The notes below the pieces were generated by a model. That model was given only the letters and a program-made list of their open reading frames with translations, made no database searches and had not been told where the DNA came from. Of a stretch of 64,000 bases of DNA, positions 50,714-59,438 are shown piece by piece; position 1 is the first letter of the stretch, and each line of letters opens with the position of its first letter. The position numbers and the translations under genes were made by a program. The stretch is from Allobosea sp. LC85 (GTDB taxonomy: Bacteria; Pseudomonadota; Alphaproteobacteria; Rhizobiales; Beijerinckiaceae). The DNA is taken from positions 1 through 64,000 of the forward strand of contig NZ_JPKG01000061.1 of assembly GCF_000735605.1 (NCBI RefSeq), written 5' to 3'.

Positions 50714-52600
50714 TCAGAATTTCAGGAAGCCGGTGGAGATCCACGGCACGGCCGCCACAATGACGAGGCCGACAAGCAGGGCGAGCATGTAGCCCCAGAT
50801 GTATTTCAGGCCTTCGTCCGGATTGACCTTGCTGATCGCGCAGGCGCCGTAATAGCCGACGCCGAAGGGCGGGGCGAAGAGCCCGATGCCCATCGCGAGC
50901 ACCACCACCATGGCGTAATGGACCTCGTGCACGCCGACCTGCTTGGCGACCGGGAAGAGCAGCGGTCCAAACAGCACGATCGCCGGAATGCCCTCGAGAA
51001 CGCTGCCGAGAATGATGAAGGCAACGATCGAGATCGCCAGGAAGCCCCAGGTACCGCCCGGAACGGCTGCCATGATGGCTGCGAGATCCTGCGAGAAGCC
51101 GGACTGGGTCAGACCCCAGGCCATCGCGGTGGCGCAGCCGACGATGAAGATGATCGCGCCGGTCAGCGAGGCGGTATCGACCAGCATCTTCGGCAGTCGC
51201 CGCCAATCGAACTGGCGGTAGAGCAGCAGGCCGGCGAGCATGGAATAGGCGATGCCGATGGTCGAGACTTCCGTGGCAGTGGCGACGCCTTCGACGACCG
51301 CGGCGCGAATGACGAAGGGCAGCGCGATGGCGGGCAGCGCGATCAGCGCGAGCTTGCCGATTTCGCGCTTCGACTGGCGCGCGACATGGCTCAGGTCTTC
51401 GCCGCGATAGCGCCACCAGACGACGAAGCAGAGCGCGATCCCGAGCACGACCGCCGGCAACATGCCACCGGTGAACAATGCCGCGATCGAGACGCCGGTG
51501 ACCGAGCCGATGGTGATCAGCACGATCGAAGGCGGAATGGTTTCGGTCTGCGCCCCGGTTGCCGAAAGCAGGGCCACGAGATCTCCCGGCTCGGCTCCGC
51601 GCTTCTGCATCTCCGGGAAGAGCACGGGGGCGATCGCGGCCATATCGGCGATCTTCGAGCCTGAAATGCCGGAGACCAGATACATCGCGCCGATCAGGAC
51701 ATAGGACAGGCCGCCGCGGACATGGCCGAGCAGGCTGGCGAGAAACTGGATCATGGCGCGCGCCATGCCGGTCATCTCGATCAGCGCGCCGAGGAAGATG
51801 AAGAGCGGCACCGCAAGCAGGATGAGATGGCTCATGCCCTCGTCGAGGCGTCCCACCATCACGATCAATGGTGTCGCGGTGGTGAGCGAGAGATAGCCGA
51901 AGGTGGCGAGCGCGAAGGAAAAGGCGATCGGCACGCCGGAGAAGACGTTCAGCGCGACCACGCCGACAAAGAAGAACACGAGATTGAGCTTGCCGAGCGG
52001 CTTCAGGGCAGGGCCGGCGAGCCAGAACAGCGCAACGAGACCGAGGGTCAGGCCAAGTGCCAGCAGCACGGGCTTCAGCGAACCGAAGCGCAGCAGGCGC
52101 GTGCCTGCCGCTAGCAGCATCAGGCCGACCCCGGCCGGGATCGCCGCTGCGCGCCACGCATTGGTGATCTCGAGCGCCGGGGTAACGATAAAGGCCTCCT
52201 CCTCGGCATATTCCAGCGCATGCGGCAGGATCAGGAGCAGGAAGGCGATCGCAGCGGTAATCGCCAGCGCTTCCAGGAGCGCGCGGGTGCCGGGCGAAAC
52301 CCGGCTGACGAGACCCGTCATCCTCATATGCTCGCCACGCCTGAGCGCGACCACTGCGCCCAGCATCGAGAGCCAGAGGAAAAGGATCGAGGCCAGTTCA
52401 TCGGACCAGACGAGTGGCGCGTGAAAGACGTAGCGCGCCGTCACGCCGGCTCCCAGGATGATGATCTCGAGCAGGACGAGCATGGCAGCCACCGCCTCGA
52501 CGGCACCGCCAAGGATGCGATCGAGCCGATCGGCCGTGCGGGCGAGCCCTTTGAGGGGGAGGCGCGCAGGCTCCTGCAAGGTTCCGGCGTGGAGGTGCAT
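50714..52600 (-). CDS. TRAP transporter permease, fused small and large subunits (DctQM)
   Basis: 628 residues. The first ~190 form a DctQ-like four-helix subunit (VTARYVFHAPLVWSDELASI, RRGEHMRM). After linker helices, from about 200 on, comes a DctM-like subunit of about twelve helices (VFSGVPIAFSFALATFGYLS, LYVSG-type ISGSKIADMA). The fusion occurs in some families. It imports organic or sugar acids with Na+ together with the binding protein encoded upstream. It lies 25 nt before the VOC gene start. Confidence 0.92.
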   Translation of the reverse strand: MHLHAGTLQEPARLPLKGLARTADRLDRILGGAVEAVAAMLVLLEIIILGAGVTARYVFHAPLVWSDELASILFLWLSMLGAVVALRRGEHMRMTGLVSRVSPGTRALLEALAITAAIAFLLLILPHALEYAEEEAFIVTPALEITNAWRAAAIPAGVGLMLLAAGTRLLRFGSLKPVLLALGLTLGLVALFWLAGPALKPLGKLNLVFFFVGVVALNVFSGVPIAFSFALATFGYLSLTTATPLIVMVGRLDEGMSHLILLAVPLFIFLGALIEMTGMARAMIQFLASLLGHVRGGLSYVLIGAMYLVSGISGSKIADMAAIAPVLFPEMQKRGAEPGDLVALLSATGAQTETIPPSIVLITIGSVTGVSIAALFTGGMLPAVVLGIALCFVVWWRYRGEDLSHVARQSKREIGKLALIALPAIALPFVIRAAVVEGVATATEVSTIGIAYSMLAGLLLYRQFDWRRLPKMLVDTASLTGAIIFIVGCATAMAWGLTQSGFSQDLAAIMAAVPGGTWGFLAISIVAFIILGSVLEGIPAIVLFGPLLFPVAKQVGVHEVHYAMVVVLAMGIGLFAPPFGVGYYGACAISKVNPDEGLKYIWGYMLALLVGLVIVAAVPWISTGFLKF

Positions 52601-52656
52601 GGATCATTCCCGGAATGCGGCCCCGTCCTCTCCGGACGGGGACCGGCGCTTCGAAT

Positions 52657-53673
52657 TCAGGCGAGCTTTCCGACCGCGCCTTCCAGCAGCCCCCAGGCTT
52701 CCGCCCCGAAGCGCTCCTGCCATTCCTTGTAGAACCCGGCCTCTCGGAGCTTGGCGCGGAAGCTGTCGGGGTTGGTCTTGTTGAAGGCGAGCCCCTTCGA
52801 CTGGAGGTCGGCCTGCACCGTTTCGTTGAGCCCCTTGATATCGCCGCGCTGCTTCACGCCCGCATCGTTGATGGCGTCCCCGACGATCTTCTGAACATCG
52901 GCCGGCAGCCCGCGCCAGGCCCGGCCATTGGCGATGAACCAGAAACCGTCCCAGATATGGTTGCTGACGGCGCAGTTCTTCTGCACTTCGTAGAGCTTCG
53001 CGACCTGGATGATCGGCAGCGGATTTTCCTGCGCGTCGACGACCTTCGTCTGGAGCGACGAGTAGACCTCGCTGAACTGCAGGCTCGCAGGGGCTGCATC
53101 CAGCGCCTTGAACATCGAGATCGAAAGCGGGCTTACCGGCACCCGGATCTTGAGTCCGCTCATGTCCTTGGCGGCTTCGATCGGCTTGCCGCTCGTCGTC
53201 ATCTGGCGGAAGCCGTTGTCCCACATCTTCTCGAAGGCGAAGAGATTCACCTTGGCGATCGCTTCGCGGACATGGGCGCCGAGCTTGCCGTCCATCGCCT
53301 TCCAGACCTGATCGTAATCGGCAAAGGCGAAGCCGACCGCGTTGATCGCAGCGACCGGGACCAGCGTCGCGATCACCAGGGCAGACGGCGTGAAGAAGGT
53401 GATCCCGCCGTTGCGGACCTGGCTCAGCATGTCAGTGTCGCCACCGAGCTGGTTGTTCGGGAAGATCTTGATCTCGACCCTGCCATTGGTCTCGGCCTTG
53501 ACGCGCTCCGCGGCTTCCTGAGCCCGAATGTTGAGCGGATGGCTGAGCGGCAGGTTGTTGCCGTATTTCAGCTCGATCTCGGCGGCGCGCACGATGTGCG
53601 GCATGCCAATCAGCGAGGCCGCCGGAGCAGCGGCAAGGCCGCCCAGCACAGTACGACGGGTCAGCGTGGTCAT
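52657..53673 (-). CDS. TRAP transporter substrate-binding protein (DctP)
   Basis: 338 residues from ATG at 53673, with GGGAGGAATTC directly upstream. A Tat-like signal (LTRRTVLGGLAAAPAASLIG) is followed by the DctP fold: PNNQLGGDTDMLSQVRNGGI and the conserved Arg in GLKIRVPVSP that binds a carboxylate, then QENPLPII. It suggests an acidic substrate such as a sugar acid. First gene of the five-gene unit (binding protein, permease, VOC, RuBisCO-like protein, kinase). Confidence 0.93.
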   Translation of the reverse strand: MTTLTRRTVLGGLAAAPAASLIGMPHIVRAAEIELKYGNNLPLSHPLNIRAQEAAERVKAETNGRVEIKIFPNNQLGGDTDMLSQVRNGGITFFTPSALVIATLVPVAAINAVGFAFADYDQVWKAMDGKLGAHVREAIAKVNLFAFEKMWDNGFRQMTTSGKPIEAAKDMSGLKIRVPVSPLSISMFKALDAAPASLQFSEVYSSLQTKVVDAQENPLPIIQVAKLYEVQKNCAVSNHIWDGFWFIANGRAWRGLPADVQKIVGDAINDAGVKQRGDIKGLNETVQADLQSKGLAFNKTNPDSFRAKLREAGFYKEWQERFGAEAWGLLEGAVGKLA

Positions 53674-53791
53674 GAATTCCTCCCGGGGTCGCTTGATGCG
53701 ATTTGATTGTTTGCGGTCTTCTTGGCCCAAGGTTAAGAACTCTCGATGATGTAGGTCAAACTCAAATCCTGATGTTTTTTGATGTGATGAA

Positions 53792-54874
53792 ATGAACGAC
53801 GATCAGTTTCGGGAGTTGGAGCCGGCCGCGTCCACAGCCTCGCCGCGGCGGCGGAAGATGGCACGGATCGCCGATATCGCTCGGCTCTCGGGCGCTTCCT
53901 CCGCCACGGTCGACAGGGTGCTGAACCAGCGGCCCGGCGTGCGCGCCGTGACGGTGCAGCGCGTGCTGAAGGCGGCACACGAGCTTGGCTACGTGCTGGA
54001 TGCCGCCCTCCCCGCCAATGCACTTCGGCCGCTCAAGCTCGCCTTCCTGCTGCCCGCCGGGACCAACCGCTTTCTCTCATTGCTCGGGCGGCATATCGCG
54101 GCCGCGCAGGATCAGCTCGCCTCCTTCAACATGCGCGCCCGGGTCGACTACATCGAGAGCTTCAAGCCCGAGTTGCTGGCGCAGCAGCTCAGGCAGGTCG
54201 CACGCGATGTCGACGGCATCGCCTTCATGGCGATCGAGCATCCAGCCGTGCGCGAAGCGGTCAACGGCCTGGCCGAGCGCGGTATCCCGACCGTGACCCT
54301 GATTTCCGACGTCGCGAATTCCAGCCGTGTCGCCTATGTCGGCCTCGACAACCGCGCTGCCGGGCGCACCGCCGGCTATCTGGTTGCCCGCTTCATCGGC
54401 CCGCGGCCCGCCAAGGTTGCGATGATCGCCGGCAGCCTGAGCTATCGCGCCCATGAGGAGCGCGAGATGGGCTTCCTGCATGTCTTCCAGGAGCTCTTTC
54501 CGGCGATCGAGGTGGTGGGACTGCGCGAAGGCCATGATGATGAGGCCAAGAACTATCGCCGGACCAAGAGCCTGCTGGCCAGGCATCCCGACCTCGCCGG
54601 CATCTACAATATCGGTGGCGGGCCGGAAGGCATTGCCCGTGCGCTCAAGGAGACGGGCCGCCAGCACGAGGTCGCCTTCGTCGGCCACGGCCTGACGCCG
54701 GATACGCGCGCCCTGCTCCTCGACGGCACGATGGATGCCGTGATCACTCAGCACCCTCAGGCGGCGCTGATGAGTTGCGTCTCGATCTTCGCCAACCTGC
54801 GCGCCGGCCGCCCGGCGACGGACGGCATGTCGGGGCCGAGCATCGAGATCATCTTGCGGGAAAACCTGCCTTAA
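53792..54874 (+). CDS. LacI-family regulator of the TRAP/RuBisCO-like unit
   Basis: 360 residues. The HTH ARIADIARLSGASSATVDRV begins near residue 24, followed by a sugar-binding type effector domain (LKLAFLLPAGTNRFLSLLGR, VGLDNRAAGRTAGYLVARF). Divergent from the TRAP operon across a 118-nt, AT-rich gap (53674-53791) that probably holds both promoters. The likely ligand is the imported sugar acid or a derivative. Confidence 0.92.
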   Translation: MNDDQFRELEPAASTASPRRRKMARIADIARLSGASSATVDRVLNQRPGVRAVTVQRVLKAAHELGYVLDAALPANALRPLKLAFLLPAGTNRFLSLLGRHIAAAQDQLASFNMRARVDYIESFKPELLAQQLRQVARDVDGIAFMAIEHPAVREAVNGLAERGIPTVTLISDVANSSRVAYVGLDNRAAGRTAGYLVARFIGPRPAKVAMIAGSLSYRAHEEREMGFLHVFQELFPAIEVVGLREGHDDEAKNYRRTKSLLARHPDLAGIYNIGGGPEGIARALKETGRQHEVAFVGHGLTPDTRALLLDGTMDAVITQHPQAALMSCVSIFANLRAGRPATDGMSGPSIEIILRENLP

Positions 54875-55137
54875 GCTTCACGCCCTCGCTGACACGATAT
54901 CGCCTGTGGCGGAATTGTGCACAGCGCCATCACTTAATTGCCGCTCACCCTTAGCTGTGAAGTGCATTGCCGTTGGGAAATTCTGGGTCCCGTAAGACTG
55001 GGCGCTGAGTATGAGTTCTCCTGCTACAGGGCAGGCAGCGCGTACCGCATCCAATCGGGGCGGGCGGCGGGCAAGTTATGACCTCACGCACAAGCCACGG
55101 GAAGCCTGTGTAAGGCAGTTGCATGAGGCTGCGCCCC
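54875..55137. other. Intergenic region between two LacI-type regulator genes
   Basis: About 260 nt with no convincing gene: open frames here lack ribosome-binding sites and family features. It should contain the promoter of the second LacI regulator; the operator palindrome adjoins its right end. Confidence 0.5.
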
Positions 55138-55170
55138 CTGTTAAACGTTTTACTGTAAAACGTTTAACAG
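55138..55170. promoter_or_regulatory. Perfect 33-bp palindromic operator before the ribitol LacI gene
   Basis: Two exact 16-bp arms (CTGTTAAACGTTTTAC and its complement) around a single central T. Each arm itself contains AAACGTTT, a LacI-family core with central CG, so two operator-like cores sit side by side. The right arm ends 9 nt before the GTG start, and its AGG doubles as the likely ribosome-binding site. Expected to mediate autoregulation. Confidence 0.85.
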
Positions 55171-55179
55171 GTCGGCGCG

Positions 55180-56277
55180 GTGAGCACAAAGCGAGTCACG
55201 ATCAAGGAGGTAGCGGCCCTCGCTGGCGTGTCGATCGCCACGGTGTCGAACGTCTTCAGCGGCAACAAGCCGGTCAATGCCGATCTCCAGGAGCGGGTCC
55301 AGAAGGCGGCGCGCGAGCTGTCCTACCAGGTCGACCGCGCTGCCTCGCAGCTCCGCTCGGGGCAGGCGAAGGTCGTGGGCGTGCTCGTGCCGGACCTGGA
55401 CGACGTGTTCTTCACCACCTTGGTCTCGCAGCTCGAAGTGATGGCGCAAGCCGACGGTTATGACATCATCGTCGCCAGCTCGCGTGACGATACCGCCTTG
55501 GAACAGTCGCGGCTGCGTGCCCTTCTGGCCTGGCGGCCTTCCGGCCTGATCGCGATACCCTGCAGCGACGACGTGCCCGCAGGACTCGATCGCGAGATCG
55601 GTCGACTGCCCCTTGTTTTCGCGGATCGCGTCCCGCCGGAAGGCTGCATCGTCGACACGGTCGCGATCGACAATTGCGAAGCGGGCGAGATCGCGGCAAG
55701 GCATCTATTGGGCAGGGGCCATCGCGATATCGTCGTCGCTGCCTCGAGCCTCGGCATTTCGCCGATCCGCGAGCGCACGCGCGGCGCGTGCGACCTGATC
55801 CGGGCGGCGATCGGCCACGAGCCAACCGTCGTCGAACTCGGCTCCAATGCCGAGCGCGGGGCTGGTGCCTTCCTGCATTGGCTCGAACGGCACCCGCAGC
55901 CGAGCGCGGTCATCGCGCTGACCAACGTCACCACGCTGAGCGCACTGTCGGCGCTGGCCCGCCTGCGGGTCGATATCCCCGATCCGGTCTCCGTGGTGGG
56001 CTTCGACGACTATCCCTGGATGAGCGCGCGCAAGACCGGCCTGACCGCAATCCGGCAGCCGATCGCGGAGATCGCCGCAGCCGCCTGGCAGCGCCTGCGC
56101 GCGCGCATGGCGGGCGACGGCTCGGCGCCGCAACACATCGTGCTGCAGACAAGCCTGCAGGTCCGCGACTCCGTTCGCGAGATCATGCCCGGCGCGGGCG
56201 ATGGCCGCGACAGCGACACAACCGAACCGCTTCTGAACCTGGAGACGACGAGTACTTCGCCCAAAGCCATGCATTGA
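55180..56277 (+). CDS. LacI-family regulator of the ribitol operon
   Basis: 365 residues, GTG start. HTH VTIKEVAALAGVSIATVSNV with hinge helix AASQLRSGQAK, then a periplasmic-binding-like domain (VVGVLVPDLDDVFFTTLVSQ, VSVVGFDDYPWMSA). It precedes the ribitol transport and catabolism genes on the same strand by 67 nt and likely responds to ribitol or ribulose. Confidence 0.93.
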   Translation: MSTKRVTIKEVAALAGVSIATVSNVFSGNKPVNADLQERVQKAARELSYQVDRAASQLRSGQAKVVGVLVPDLDDVFFTTLVSQLEVMAQADGYDIIVASSRDDTALEQSRLRALLAWRPSGLIAIPCSDDVPAGLDREIGRLPLVFADRVPPEGCIVDTVAIDNCEAGEIAARHLLGRGHRDIVVAASSLGISPIRERTRGACDLIRAAIGHEPTVVELGSNAERGAGAFLHWLERHPQPSAVIALTNVTTLSALSALARLRVDIPDPVSVVGFDDYPWMSARKTGLTAIRQPIAEIAAAAWQRLRARMAGDGSAPQHIVLQTSLQVRDSVREIMPGAGDGRDSDTTEPLLNLETTSTSPKAMH

Positions 56278-56344
56278 CGGACAAACCCATGTCCGCACCA
56301 CCGGGCCAAAAGAGCCCGGGTCGAAAGAACGTCTGGAGGAAAGA

Positions 56345-57220
56345 GTGCAGCCTGAAAGAACGGCCCGGATCCTGCCGCTGCTCGCGCCGGTACATCTGCT
56401 CATCCTGAGCGTGATCGTGCTGCCGTCGCTCTACGTGATGTGGCTCAGCCTGAACACCTCGAGCTTCGGCCAGGCACCGAGCTTCGTCGGGTTTCAGAAC
56501 TATATGCGCGTCCTCGCGGACCCGGCCTTTCACAGCGCGCTGCTGAACACCGTCGTGCTCGTCGTCGTGGCCGTTCACCTCGAACTGGCCGTCGGGCTCG
56601 GCATGGCGCTGCTCTTCGCCAGTGGCCTGCCGTTTCGCCGCTTCCTGCTCGTCGCCGTGCTCGCGCCTTATGCCGTCAGCGAGGTCACCGCCGTGGTGAT
56701 GTGGCGCTTCCTGTTCGATCCCGATGCCGGGCCGGTCACGCTGGCCTTGCAGGCCTTGAGCCTGCCGACGCTGGATTGGTCGTTCGAACCGTCGCACGCG
56801 ATGGTGCTGATCGGGTTGCTGACGATCTGGCTGCACCTGCCCTTCACCTTCGTGATCGTCTATGCGGCGCGCCTCGCCATCCCCGCCGAGCTCTACGAGG
56901 CGGCCCGGATCGACGGCGCCACGCGCTGGCAGGCCTTCCGGCGCGTGACGCTGCCACTGCTCGGCCCAGCGATGCTGATCGCGCTGCTCTTCCGGTATAT
57001 CTTCGCCTTCCGGCTGTTCTCGGAGGCGTGGCTGCTGACGAAGGGCGGCCCGGCGCGTTCGACCGAAGTCGTGGCGATCTATCTCTATCAGGAGGCCTTC
57101 AGCTTCAACGCCTTCGGGCCGGCGTCGGCGACCGCCTGGATCATGGTCGTGGTCTCGCTGCTGCTCGCGGCCGGCTACGTTCTGCTGCTACGACGGGGAG
57201 GCATCTCCCATGCGCACTGA
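56345..57220 (+). CDS. ABC sugar permease, MalF/UgpA type
   Basis: 291 residues from GTG at 56345 with GGAGGAAAGA upstream. Six helices and the EAA loop YEAARIDGATRWQAFRRVTL. It forms the importer channel with the second permease, whose start overlaps its end by 11 nt. Confidence 0.92.
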   Translation: MQPERTARILPLLAPVHLLILSVIVLPSLYVMWLSLNTSSFGQAPSFVGFQNYMRVLADPAFHSALLNTVVLVVVAVHLELAVGLGMALLFASGLPFRRFLLVAVLAPYAVSEVTAVVMWRFLFDPDAGPVTLALQALSLPTLDWSFEPSHAMVLIGLLTIWLHLPFTFVIVYAARLAIPAELYEAARIDGATRWQAFRRVTLPLLGPAMLIALLFRYIFAFRLFSEAWLLTKGGPARSTEVVAIYLYQEAFSFNAFGPASATAWIMVVVSLLLAAGYVLLLRRGGISHAH

Positions 57221-58043
57221 GCGTCTCCTCATCGGGGCCGGCAAGGCTCTCGCGGTCGCGGCAGTCCTGTTCTGGTCGCTGTTTCCCATTCTCTTCATCG
57301 CCGTTTCGTCGCTGAAGCCAGGGCAGGACATCTTCGCGGTTCCGCCGAAATGGCTCTTCACGCCGACGCTGAAGCACTATGCCGAGCTCTGGCGGTCCTG
57401 GGGCGTCTTCTTCGACGCTCTGCTGAACAGCCTGCTGATCACCGTTGGTGCGACGCTGCTCGCGATCATCGCCAGTGCCTGTGCGGGCTATGTCTATTCC
57501 CGTCATTCCAGCCGGTGGCTGGGCGCCAGCATCGTCGGACTGATCGTCGTGCGCCTCATCCCGCCGATCGTGGTGACGCTGCCGCTGTTCCCGATCGTCA
57601 ACGCACTCGGCCTTAGCGACACGCATCTCGTGCTGATCCTGCTCTATGCGACCTTCTTCGTGTCGCTCGGGACGGTGTTGATGCGCACCTTCATGGACCA
57701 GATCCCGCGCGAGCTCGACGAGGCCGCCTCGATCGACGGCGCCAGCCGCATGACGATCCTGCGCAAGGTGATCGCGCCGCTGGCGATGCCGGGCGTTCTC
57801 GCCGTCGCGGTCTTCGTGATCGTCTTCTCCTGGAACGAGTTCCTGTTCGCCTTCATCTTCACGGCGACACGCGCCAAGACCGCGCCTCTCGTCATCTCGG
57901 AGATGATCGGCTCCATCGACGGTGTCGACTGGGGCATCCTCTTTGCCGCCTCGACGGTGCAACTCGTGCCCGTCCTGCTCTTCGTCGTCTTCATGAACCG
58001 CTACCTCGTGGCCGGTCTCACCGCCGGTTCGACGAAGGGGTAG
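57210..58043 (+). CDS. ABC sugar permease, MalG/UgpE type
   Basis: 277 residues, six helices, EAA loop DEAASIDGASRMTILRKVIA. The 11-nt overlap with the first permease implies coupled translation. No ATPase gene accompanies the pair in this window. Confidence 0.92.
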   Translation: MRTERLLIGAGKALAVAAVLFWSLFPILFIAVSSLKPGQDIFAVPPKWLFTPTLKHYAELWRSWGVFFDALLNSLLITVGATLLAIIASACAGYVYSRHSSRWLGASIVGLIVVRLIPPIVVTLPLFPIVNALGLSDTHLVLILLYATFFVSLGTVLMRTFMDQIPRELDEAASIDGASRMTILRKVIAPLAMPGVLAVAVFVIVFSWNEFLFAFIFTATRAKTAPLVISEMIGSIDGVDWGILFAASTVQLVPVLLFVVFMNRYLVAGLTAGSTKG

Positions 58044-58066
58044 CCAATTACAAAAGGGAGGAAGCC

Positions 58067-59362
58067 ATGTCGAACAAGCCTGCAACAGACGTAACACGCC
58101 GCGGTTTCATGGCGGGGGCGGCCGGCACCGTGGCCGCGCTCGCGACAGGGCCGGCCCTGGCCGCCGGCAAGACGCTGAACGTGCTGAGCCACAAGGTCCA
58201 TCAGACCGTGCTCGGCAGCGGCGACAGCGACCTGCTGAAGGACTGGCGCAAGACCAATGATGCCGAGATCAGCTTCACGACCTTCGACTCCAACCCGCTG
58301 CAGGACCGGCTCTTCCGGGAAGCGAGCCTGAAGGAGACCGAGTACGGCGTCGGCTATCTCATCGACAACCGGCCGACCTCGCAGATCGCCGCGCTGTTCG
58401 AGCCGCTGGACGCCTATCAGAAGCAGGACCCGATCGAGGATTTCGGAGATATCGCGCCCGGTCTCGTGCAGGGCATGACGGTCGACGGCAAGCTGATCGG
58501 CATTCCGGTGCGCCATGCGACGCAGGGCCTGTTCTACAACGAGGCTCTGCTGGAGGAAGCAGGCATCTCGGCGCCGCCGACGACGCTCGAAGAGCTGATC
58601 GAGCAGGCGAGGAAGACGACCTTCACCTCCAAGGCCGGCACGCCGGTGACCGGCATGGTGCTGGCGAGCGATCTCGCCGTCTTCCCCGTGATGTTCGCCC
58701 GCGCCTATGGCGGAGACTTCATCAGCCCCGACCTCAAGCTGGTTCCGGACCGCGCCGCTCTCGAAAGCGGGCTCTCCGCCTTGCGCGGCATGTTCGAATC
58801 CGGCAGCCTGCCGCGCAGTTATGCGACGACCAAGAACGACGATCAGGTGACCTGGCTGCAACAGGGCCGCGCCGCCTTCACCGTCCTGCCCTTCGCCCGC
58901 GGCGCGCAGCTCAACAACGCCGAGCAGAGCAAGTTCCCGGGCAAGATCAAGGCGGTCGAGTTTCCGATCGCCGCTGCGCTCAAGGGCAAGATGCCGATGG
59001 CTTCCGTGGTCGAAGCCTGGGCGATGTCGGTCCCGAAGAACGCCAGGGACAAGGCTCTGGCCTGGAGCTTCATCAGGGAGGTGTCGAGCAAGCGCGTGAC
59101 GCTCGGCATGGCCGTCAACGGCAATGGCCCGGTGCGTGTCTCGACCTATGCCGACGAGGGTCTGAAGGCCAAGAACGCGCTCGCCGCCATCGAGGCCAGG
59201 GTGCTGGCGACGGCGCGCGGCGCCTTTCCGCCATTTCCCGAGGCGGCCCGGGCGCAGGCGACATTCCTCGAGGAGGTCCAGCTCGCCGTGCTCGGGCGCA
59301 AGCCGGTCAAGGACGCGGTCGGCGCCATTATCGAGCGCGTCAAGCCGATGATGCCGGCCTGA
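58067..59362 (+). CDS. ABC importer sugar/polyol-binding protein (family 1)
   Basis: 431 residues with a Tat-like signal (VTRRGFMAGAAGTVAALATG). The two-domain fold has KTLNVLSHKVHQTVLGSGDS, GIPVRHATQGLFYNEALLEE and WLQQGRAAFTVLP, typical of family-1 binding proteins. Given the downstream enzymes, ribitol or a related pentitol is the likely ligand. AGGGAGGAAG precedes the ATG. A GC hairpin follows its stop. Confidence 0.92.
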   Translation: MSNKPATDVTRRGFMAGAAGTVAALATGPALAAGKTLNVLSHKVHQTVLGSGDSDLLKDWRKTNDAEISFTTFDSNPLQDRLFREASLKETEYGVGYLIDNRPTSQIAALFEPLDAYQKQDPIEDFGDIAPGLVQGMTVDGKLIGIPVRHATQGLFYNEALLEEAGISAPPTTLEELIEQARKTTFTSKAGTPVTGMVLASDLAVFPVMFARAYGGDFISPDLKLVPDRAALESGLSALRGMFESGSLPRSYATTKNDDQVTWLQQGRAAFTVLPFARGAQLNNAEQSKFPGKIKAVEFPIAAALKGKMPMASVVEAWAMSVPKNARDKALAWSFIREVSSKRVTLGMAVNGNGPVRVSTYADEGLKAKNALAAIEARVLATARGAFPPFPEAARAQATFLEEVQLAVLGRKPVKDAVGAIIERVKPMMPA

Positions 59363-59374
59363 TTGAACGATAAC

Positions 59375-59396
59375 GGCCGGCGCCTCGCCGCCGGCC
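59375..59396 (+). other. Intercistronic hairpin after the binding-protein gene
   Basis: A perfect 8-bp stem GGCCGGCG / CGCCGGCC with a 6-nt loop and no T-tract. Hairpins at this place commonly protect the upstream binding-protein message and raise its level relative to downstream genes. Confidence 0.5.
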
Positions 59397-59438
59397 CTGC
59401 ACCAGGATCGAACGATGCCAATGGAAGGAAATCGCCTC

